Positions 6,951-11,537 of a DNA stretch of 11,537 nt are shown one piece after another. A program made the translations under genes and the position numbers. Under the pieces are notes generated by a model. It worked only from the letters and a program-made list of their open reading frames with translations, did no database searches and was not told where the DNA came from. Location: assembly GCA_900314365.1 (NCBI GenBank), contig OMVH01000161.1, positions 1-11,537 of the forward strand, written 5' to 3'. Source of the stretch: an uncultured Prevotella sp. GTDB taxonomy: Bacteria > Bacteroidota > Bacteroidia > Bacteroidales > Bacteroidaceae. Every line of letters begins with the position of its first letter. The stretch's first letter is position 1.

Positions 6951-7071
6951 CTGTCGATAATAGAGAGAAAGGAGGGAGCAGGCCGGGAGAAACCAGACAC
7001 CAGCTCTAAGCACTGAAATGATAGAGAGTATCACTTTTTTGTCATTCTTTTGCCACTTTTCTGATGAAAAG

Positions 7072-7103
7072 TTTGGCAGATTGAAATTAAAGCCTTACTT
7101 TTG
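7072..7103 (+). promoter_or_regulatory. Promoter of the Phe/Tyr operon
   Basis: TTTG (7072-7075), a 20-base spacer and TACTTTTG (7096-7103) match the Bacteroidetes consensus. Transcription should start near 7109, about 20 bases before the leader-peptide ATG at 7130 and well upstream of the terminator at 7256-7292. Confidence 0.72.
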
Positions 7104-7129
7104 CGGCGTATTAATAATTAAGTAAGTAT

Positions 7130-7207
7130 ATGATGACTTTGTCTTACGCATCCTACCGTTTTTATTTTTACTTTGCATGGCAGTGCAGAGCGGGAAGTTG
7201 CGTGTGA
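7130..7207 (+). CDS. Aromatic leader peptide of the pheA attenuator
   Basis: A 25-codon frame opening with two ATG codons and ending in TGA at 7205-7207. Codons 6-17 (YASYRFYFYFAW) hold three Phe, four Tyr and one Trp, with an uninterrupted FYFYF at 11-15. It lies between a consensus promoter and an intrinsic terminator, directly upstream of the genes for Phe and Tyr synthesis. This is the layout of leader peptides such as E. coli pheL, in which stalling at the regulatory codons when charged tRNA is scarce allows read-through. The Phe/Tyr mixture fits an operon feeding both branches. The peptide itself probably has no further function. Confidence 0.82.
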   Translation: MMTLSYASYRFYFYFAWQCRAGSCV

Positions 7208-7317
7208 GTCTTCATAGACAAAGAACAGATAAATCAAGCTGTAAGACAATAAGCGAAACGGTCCCGCCCTCATAGAGAGCTGGACCGTTTTTCATATGAG
7301 CCGGGCCGCAAAACGGT
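7187..7317 (+). promoter_or_regulatory. Transcription attenuator region (competing RNA pairings)
   Basis: Besides the terminator stem, the leader RNA has a rival pairing. Bases 7187-7195 (agagcggga, codons 20-22 of the leader peptide) can pair with 7262-7270 (tcccgccct), 8 of 9 positions, taking up part of the terminator's left arm and loop. A ribosome stalled at the Phe/Tyr codons would leave 7187-7195 free and favour this antiterminator; one that reaches the stop at 7205 would cover it and let the terminator form. Further complementarities: 7139-7147 with 7241-7249 (9 bp), 7155-7161 with 7256-7262 (7 bp), and 7284-7291 with 7310-7317 (8 bp). The switching model is inference. Confidence 0.65.
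7256..7292 (+). terminator. Intrinsic terminator upstream of pheA (attenuator terminator)
   Basis: Arms aaacggtcc (7256-7264) and ggaccgttt (7282-7290) pair perfectly over 9 bp around a 17-base loop, and the stem ends in a run of five T (7288-7292). It lies after the leader-peptide stop and before the pheA start, so it would end most transcripts unless disrupted. Confidence 0.82.
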
Positions 7318-7346
7318 GCGGGCAGCAGCAAGAGAGAATAAGACAA

Positions 7347-8177
7347 ATGAGAAGAATAGCCATTCAGGGTCGTCGGGGTTCGTTCCACGACATCGCGGCC
7401 CATCAGTATTTTGCAGGCGAGCAGGTGCAGCTGATATGCTGTTCCACCTTCGAGGAGGTGTTCGACTCCATTCACTGCGACCCTACCATCATTGGTCTTG
7501 TGGCCATCGAAAACACCATCGCCGGGTCGTTGCTTCACAACTATGAGTTGCTCAGAGCTTCGGGAGCGACCATAGTTGGCGAGCATAAGCTTCACATCCA
7601 GCACGCAATAAGCTGTCTGCCCGGTGGCAGTCTGTCTACGGTGAAAGAAGTACATACTCATCCCGTAGCCTTGATGCAGTGCCGCAACTATCTTGCTGCT
7701 CATCCGCAGTTGATGGCTGTTGAAGCCGAGGATACCGCAGGAGCAGCCGAGGACATTGCTTTGAATCATCGAGAGGGGTGGGCTGCCATCTGTCATCCTG
7801 ACGCAGCACGCATGTACGGTCTTCAGGTTCTTGAGGACCATATTGAGGACAACAAGCACAATTTTACACGCTTTCTTGTAGTCTGCGATCCGCATAAAGC
7901 CGACTTCCTCCGCCCCGTGGAGGAGGTGAACAAAGCCAGTCTGGTTTTCTCTCTGCCACATGAGGAAGGCTCGCTCTCCAAGGTGCTCACAATATTATCA
8001 TTCTATAACATCAATCTCACCAAGATTCAGTCGCTTCCGGTCATCGGTCACGAATGGGAGTATCTCTTCTATGTCGACGTGAATTTCAGCAATCTCACGC
8101 GTTACCGTCAGAGCGTTGATGCCATCGTACCGCTCACGCAGAAGCTCAGAATTATAGGGGAATATAAAGGACAATGA
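7347..8177 (+). CDS. pheA: Prephenate dehydratase, monofunctional, with ACT domain
   Basis: A 276-residue enzyme converting prephenate to phenylpyruvate, the committed step to Phe. The N-terminal catalytic domain opens with MRRIAIQGRRGSFHDIAA, has the IENTIAGSLLHNYELL substrate-loop region, and carries the TRF motif at T174-F176. An ACT domain follows from about residue 195. In that domain the two Phe-binding motifs known from E. coli PheA are altered: GALV reads GSLS (208-211) and ESRP reads QSLP (228-231). I chose the ATG at 7347 over an in-frame ATG at 7296. The earlier start abuts the terminator's T run and adds 17 unconserved residues. The stop overlaps the next start (ATGA). No mutase domain is present; that activity is fused to the DAHP synthase two genes downstream. 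Confidence 0.93.
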   Translation: MRRIAIQGRRGSFHDIAAHQYFAGEQVQLICCSTFEEVFDSIHCDPTIIGLVAIENTIAGSLLHNYELLRASGATIVGEHKLHIQHAISCLPGGSLSTVKEVHTHPVALMQCRNYLAAHPQLMAVEAEDTAGAAEDIALNHREGWAAICHPDAARMYGLQVLEDHIEDNKHNFTRFLVVCDPHKADFLRPVEEVNKASLVFSLPHEEGSLSKVLTILSFYNINLTKIQSLPVIGHEWEYLFYVDVNFSNLTRYRQSVDAIVPLTQKLRIIGEYKGQ

Positions 8178-9346
8178 ATATGGAAATCAGACCAGCCGAG
8201 AGATTAGGAACCATAGAGGAGTATTATTTCAGCCGCAAGTTGAAGGAGGTAGCGCGGCTCAATGCTGAGGGTAAGGACATCGTATCGCTTGCTATTGGCA
8301 GTCCGGACATGCCTCCTTCAAGACAGACAATCGACAAACTCTGCGAGGTGGCTCAGCGCCCCGACGCTCACGGCTACCAGCCCACGTCGGGACTGCCTGA
8401 ATTACGAAAGGCTATGGCAGGCTTCTACCGTCGATGGTATGGTGTGGAACTGGACCCAATGACAGAGGTGCAGCCCATCATAGGCTCAAAGGAAGGCATC
8501 ATGTACGTCACTCTGGCTTTCTGCAATCCGGGCGACGGCGTGCTCATTCCCAATCCCGGATACCCTACCTATACCGCTGTCAATCGCATCTTCGGTACCC
8601 GTATCATCAACTATCCCCTCATGGAAGACAACGGCTGGCAGCCTGACTTCGAAGCCCTGGAGCGTATGGACCTCAGTGGCGTGAAGGTGATGTGGACGAA
8701 CTATCCCAATATGCCGACAGGTGGAAATGCACGCAAAGAGACCTTTGAGCGTCTGGTTAGTTTCGCCAACAGTCATGGCATCCTCGTTGTGAACGACAAT
8801 CCCTATTCGCTCATCCTCAATGACCATCCACTCAGCATCATGCAAACGCCGGGTGCCAGGGATTGCTGCATTGAACTCAACTCCATGTCGAAGAGTTTTA
8901 ATATGCCGGGATGGCGTGTTGCCATGATGGTGAGTAATCCGCAGTTCATCTCGTGGATGTTCCGCATCCAGAGCAATATCGAGAATGGCACCTTCCGTGG
9001 CATACAGCTTGCTGCCGCAGAGGCTTTCAATAGTAATACGCCGGAATGGCATCATGAATACAATGTGGAAGTCTACCGTCGTCGGCGTTTGCTCGCTGAG
9101 AAAATCATGAAGGCTCTTGGCTGTACTTGGGACTCCACGCAGGTGGGCATGTTTCTTTGGGGGCGCATACCCGACAAGTGGCCCGATGTGGAGACGCTCA
9201 CGGAGAAGGTGCTTAGCGAGGCCCGCGTTTTCATTACTCCAGGATTCATCTTCGGCAGTCGGGGCAAGCGTTACGTCCGCCTTTCGCTTTGTGCCACAGA
9301 GGACAGGATGCAAGAGGCTCTGAAGCGCATAGAGAAAGTGTTCTGA
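8174..9346 (+). CDS. Class I/II PLP aminotransferase, probably aromatic
   Basis: A 390-residue fold-type I aminotransferase. Landmarks are NPGYPTY, NYPNMPTGG (N179, with Met where most relatives have Asn), VNDNPYSLI with D208 and Y211 near the cofactor, SMSKSFNMPGWR with the PLP lysine K240, and R369 in RYVRLSLC to hold the substrate carboxylate. Set between pheA and the DAHP synthase, it probably transaminates phenylpyruvate and 4-hydroxyphenylpyruvate to Phe and Tyr. Aspartate or other substrates cannot be excluded from sequence. The ATG at 8174 overlaps the pheA stop (ATGA), which suggests translational coupling. A second ATG at 8180 lies 8 bases after AAAGGA (8166-8171) and may be the true start, giving 388 residues. 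Confidence 0.88.
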   Translation: MNMEIRPAERLGTIEEYYFSRKLKEVARLNAEGKDIVSLAIGSPDMPPSRQTIDKLCEVAQRPDAHGYQPTSGLPELRKAMAGFYRRWYGVELDPMTEVQPIIGSKEGIMYVTLAFCNPGDGVLIPNPGYPTYTAVNRIFGTRIINYPLMEDNGWQPDFEALERMDLSGVKVMWTNYPNMPTGGNARKETFERLVSFANSHGILVVNDNPYSLILNDHPLSIMQTPGARDCCIELNSMSKSFNMPGWRVAMMVSNPQFISWMFRIQSNIENGTFRGIQLAAAEAFNSNTPEWHHEYNVEVYRRRRLLAEKIMKALGCTWDSTQVGMFLWGRIPDKWPDVETLTEKVLSEARVFITPGFIFGSRGKRYVRLSLCATEDRMQEALKRIEKVF

Positions 9347-9388
9347 AGCGATAAATAACCCAATGATAATCAATTAAAGACAAAAGAT

Positions 9389-10453
9389 ATGGAACTTGAT
9401 TTGCAACCACTCAACTTACCGAGCGACAACGAGAGGCCGTTCGTGATAGCCGGTCCGTGCAGTGCCGAGACCGAGGAGCAAGTACTCACCACAGCGCGTC
9501 AGCTTGCCGCCAAGGGATGCCATAACTTCCGTGCCGGCGTTTGGAAGCCACGTACGAAGCCCGGAGGTTTTGAGGGACAGGGTGAGCAAGCTTTGCCCTG
9601 GCTCAAGGAGGTGAAAGAAGAGACGGGTATGCTTGTGGCTACGGAAGTGGCTAAGCCAGAGCATGTGGAGCTCTGTCTGAAGTATGGCATTGATATCCTG
9701 TGGGTAGGTGCGCGTACGAGCGCCAATCCTTTCGCCATGCAGGACCTTGCCGACAGTCTGCGAGGCGTTGACATTCCCGTGTTCGTAAAGAATCCTGTGA
9801 GTCCTGACTTGGAACTTTGGATAGGCGCTATGGAGCGTATCAATCAGGCGGGAATAAAGCGTATGGCTGCTATCCACCGGGGATTCTCTTCTGCTGACAA
9901 GAAAATCTACCGCAACCTCCCCATGTGGCAGCTTCCCATAGAGCTGCATCGCCGTATTCCCAACCTGCCCATCATCTGCGATCCCAGCCATATAGGAGGG
10001 CGCCGAGAACTTATAGCGCCACTCTGCCAGCAGGCCATGGACCTTGGCTTCGACGGACTCATCGTGGAAAGTCACTGTAAGCCCGACGAGGCTTGGAGCG
10101 ATGCGCGGCAGCAGGTGACACCGGATGTGCTCGACCTTATACTGTCGTTGCTTGTCGTCCGCGACGAGCATGGCACCACCGAAGGCCTTCGCTCTCTGCG
10201 CTCGCAACTTGACGGTATCGATGACCAACTGATGAATTTGCTGGCTAAGCGAATGCGTGTCTGCCGTGAAATAGGCACCTATAAGAAGGAGCATAACATC
10301 ACTGTCCTACAAGCTTCCCGTTACAGCGAAATCCTTGACAAACGAGGCTCGCAAGCCAGTCTGATTGGACTCTCGCCCGAGAGCGTGGCAAGGATATTCG
10401 AGGAAATCCATCAGGAGAGTGTTCGTCAGCAACTTGAAATTATCAGCCGATAA
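9389..10453 (+). CDS. Bifunctional DAHP synthase (type I-beta) / chorismate mutase (AroQ)
   Basis: A 354-residue fusion. Residues 1 to about 260 form a type I-beta 3-deoxy-D-arabino-heptulosonate 7-phosphate synthase, joining phosphoenolpyruvate and erythrose 4-phosphate: AGPCS (21-25), KPRTKP (53-58), GARTS, AAIHRGF with H163, and CDPSHIGG (197-204). The metal ligands fit C24, H201, E227 and D238, with the same 26 and 11 residue steps as characterised relatives. Residues from about 268 are an all-helical AroQ chorismate mutase (LRSQLDGIDDQLMNLLAKRMRV), which makes prephenate. Homologues with this domain order from Prevotella nigrescens and Porphyromonas gingivalis have been studied, and the former is inhibited by prephenate. 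There is no N-terminal regulatory domain. It starts 42 bases after the aminotransferase gene. Confidence 0.95.
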   Translation: MELDLQPLNLPSDNERPFVIAGPCSAETEEQVLTTARQLAAKGCHNFRAGVWKPRTKPGGFEGQGEQALPWLKEVKEETGMLVATEVAKPEHVELCLKYGIDILWVGARTSANPFAMQDLADSLRGVDIPVFVKNPVSPDLELWIGAMERINQAGIKRMAAIHRGFSSADKKIYRNLPMWQLPIELHRRIPNLPIICDPSHIGGRRELIAPLCQQAMDLGFDGLIVESHCKPDEAWSDARQQVTPDVLDLILSLLVVRDEHGTTEGLRSLRSQLDGIDDQLMNLLAKRMRVCREIGTYKKEHNITVLQASRYSEILDKRGSQASLIGLSPESVARIFEEIHQESVRQQLEIISR

Positions 10454-10463
10454 GGAATTAACA

Positions 10464-10494
10464 GCCCGGCCGCTACAAAGGATAGTGGCCGGGC
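10464..10494 (+). other. GC-rich intercistronic hairpin before tyrA
   Basis: The arms gcccggcc (10464-10471) and ggccgggc (10487-10494) pair perfectly over 8 bp, all G-C, around a 15-base loop. They lie between the synthase stop and the tyrA start. No T run follows, so an intrinsic terminator is unlikely. RNA stabilisation, processing or damped tyrA expression are possibilities. Confidence 0.6.
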
Positions 10495-10524
10495 AACGAT
10501 AAGAACTAACCGGAAGAAACAACA

Positions 10525-11301
10525 ATGAGAATACTTATTATGGGAGCCGGCAAGATGGGGAGCTTCTTCATCGATTTGCTAAGCTTCGACCATGAGGTGG
10601 CTGCCTTTGAGAAAGATCCGCGTCGTCTCCGATTCACTTACAACTGTCAGCGGTTCACCTCGCTTGAAGAGATTAAGGACTTCAGGCCCGAGCTTGTTAT
10701 CAATGCCGTCACGGTGAAGTACACCATCCCGGCCTTCGACGAGGTATTGCCTTATCTGCCTGATGATTGCATCCTGAGTGACATAAGCAGTGTGAAAACG
10801 GGCCTGAAGGACTACTATGAGTCCACCGGGCATCGTTATGTCTCTACTCATCCTATGTTCGGTCCTACCTTTGCAAACCTCAACCAGCTCAGCGAAGAGA
10901 ACGCCATCATCATTAACGAGGGAGACTACATGGGGCGCATTTTTTTCCGTGACCTTTACGGCAGGTTGGGGCTGAACATCTACGAGTATACCTTTGAGGA
11001 GCACGACAGAACAGTGGCCTATTCGCTCAGTATTCCGTTCGTGAGCACCTTTGTCTTTGCCGCTGTCATGAAGCATCAGGACGCTCCAGGTACTACTTTC
11101 AAGCGTCACATGCAGATAGCCAAGGGAGTGCTGTCCGAAGATGATTACCTTTTGCAAGAGATTCTTTTCAACCCCTACACCCACGATCAGGTTTCCGGTA
11201 TCAGGGACGAGCTCAAGAAGCTCCTCGACATCATCGACCATCGCGATGCTGCAGGTATGAAGGATTATCTTGAGCGCATTCGCAGAAATGTGCGATCGTA
11301 A
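10525..11301 (+). CDS. tyrA: Prephenate dehydrogenase, monofunctional
   Basis: A 258-residue dehydrogenase that oxidatively decarboxylates prephenate to 4-hydroxyphenylpyruvate, the committed step to Tyr. The N-terminal Rossmann fold shows MRILIMGAGKMGSFF (glycine loop 7-12), and acidic residues E29 and D31 at the end of the second strand favour NAD over NADP. DISSVK (86-91) and STHPMFGPTF, with H109, match the catalytic region. A helical dimerisation half follows. It has neither the fused chorismate mutase of E. coli TyrA nor the C-terminal ACT domain of Bacillus TyrA, so feedback control by Tyr, if any, must work otherwise. It is the last gene of the operon, 71 bases after the synthase, with the hairpin at 10464-10494 in between and only a weak GGAAG as ribosome site. 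Confidence 0.92.
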   Translation: MRILIMGAGKMGSFFIDLLSFDHEVAAFEKDPRRLRFTYNCQRFTSLEEIKDFRPELVINAVTVKYTIPAFDEVLPYLPDDCILSDISSVKTGLKDYYESTGHRYVSTHPMFGPTFANLNQLSEENAIIINEGDYMGRIFFRDLYGRLGLNIYEYTFEEHDRTVAYSLSIPFVSTFVFAAVMKHQDAPGTTFKRHMQIAKGVLSEDDYLLQEILFNPYTHDQVSGIRDELKKLLDIIDHRDAAGMKDYLERIRRNVRS

Positions 11302-11327
11302 GGCTTGCTGATAGGTAAGCTCATGCC

Positions 11328-11367
11328 GCTGCCTGTGGCTGTCCGGATTTTCATCAGGCAGCCACAG
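11328..11367 (+). other. Overlapping hairpins downstream of tyrA; possible terminator
   Basis: Two perfect stems compete for the same bases: ctgtggctg (11333-11341) with cagccacag (11359-11367), 9 bp; and gctgcctg (11328-11335) with caggcagc (11355-11362), 8 bp. Their position 26 bases after the stop suggests transcript-end formation, but no T run follows on either strand, so the call is weak. Confidence 0.4.
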
Positions 11368-11537
11368 CGCGGACAATGACAGACAACTGTTCCCGGCTGA
11401 CTGAAGTTTGGGTGACCTCCGAGATTCAAGTTACGCTGGTTCTACATAGCTTTTCTGACTTCGTCAATGCGTCACCCTAAATTATAATGAATGATGCTGT
11501 TAATATTCTCATATAGGTAAGGGTTGACAGACATTCA
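11368..11537. other. Non-coding tail of the window
   Basis: No gene or RNA is recognisable. A 7-bp inverted repeat (gggtgac 11410-11416, gtcaccc 11471-11477) has a 54-base spacer and may be chance. No TTTG/TAnnTTTG promoter pair is visible, so the stretch may be the start of an upstream region for a gene beyond the edge. Confidence 0.35.

Noticed and set aside
7296..7346. Upstream ATG at 7296 as the start of pheA
   Set aside because: It lies directly after the terminator's T run and adds 17 residues unlike the family N terminus. The ATG at 7347 gives the standard MRRIAIQG opening.
11410..11477. gggtgac / gtcaccc inverted repeat as an insertion-sequence or attachment end
   Set aside because: Seven base pairs over a 54-base spacer, with no recombinase gene or flanking direct repeat in the window.
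1..11537. CRISPR arrays, rRNA or tRNA genes, phage or transposon genes
   Set aside because: None seen on either strand; every recognisable gene is metabolic, envelope or copper-related.

Overview
The window reads like a Bacteroidales chromosome, probably Prevotella or a close relative. Three promoters match the Bacteroidetes consensus (TTTG, 19-20 bases, TAnnTTTG). Shine-Dalgarno sites are mostly weak. Secreted proteins end their signal peptides in -AQ. A type I-beta DAHP synthase carries a C-terminal chorismate mutase, an arrangement characterised in Prevotella nigrescens and Porphyromonas gingivalis. The genus is inference; no rRNA or other marker gene is present.

Layout. (1) 1-1432, plus strand: the 3' end of a GH78-type alpha-L-rhamnosidase overlapping a membrane-anchored SIMPL-domain protein. 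(2) 1466-4273: a copper-homeostasis locus. A plus-strand regulator fusing an HMA-like metal-binding domain to an AraC helix-turn-helix converges on a minus-strand copZ-copA pair (copper chaperone and P1B-type ATPase). The ATPase has lost almost all of its nucleotide-binding domain. The copZ promoter is bracketed by a perfect 12-bp inverted repeat. (3) 4409-6950: a minus-strand gene for a secreted, Tyr/Gly-rich probable outer-membrane protein with its own terminator, facing away from a plus-strand pair (a secreted protein of unknown function and a TPR protein). Both divergent promoters are visible. (4) 7072-11301: a Phe/Tyr biosynthesis operon, pheA (prephenate dehydratase) - class I aminotransferase - DAHP synthase/chorismate mutase - tyrA (prephenate dehydrogenase). 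(5) 11302-11537: non-coding, with overlapping hairpins.

How the genes work together. In the last operon, DAHP synthase opens the shikimate pathway and its fused mutase converts chorismate to prephenate. PheA and TyrA then split prephenate towards Phe and Tyr, and the aminotransferase probably finishes both. Upstream of pheA is a transcription attenuator: a promoter, a 25-residue leader peptide whose codons 6-17 hold three Phe, four Tyr and one Trp, then an intrinsic terminator that a competing pairing could disrupt. This is the most notable find in the window. In the copper locus, CopZ probably delivers Cu(I) to CopA for export, with the HMA-AraC protein as candidate copper sensor.
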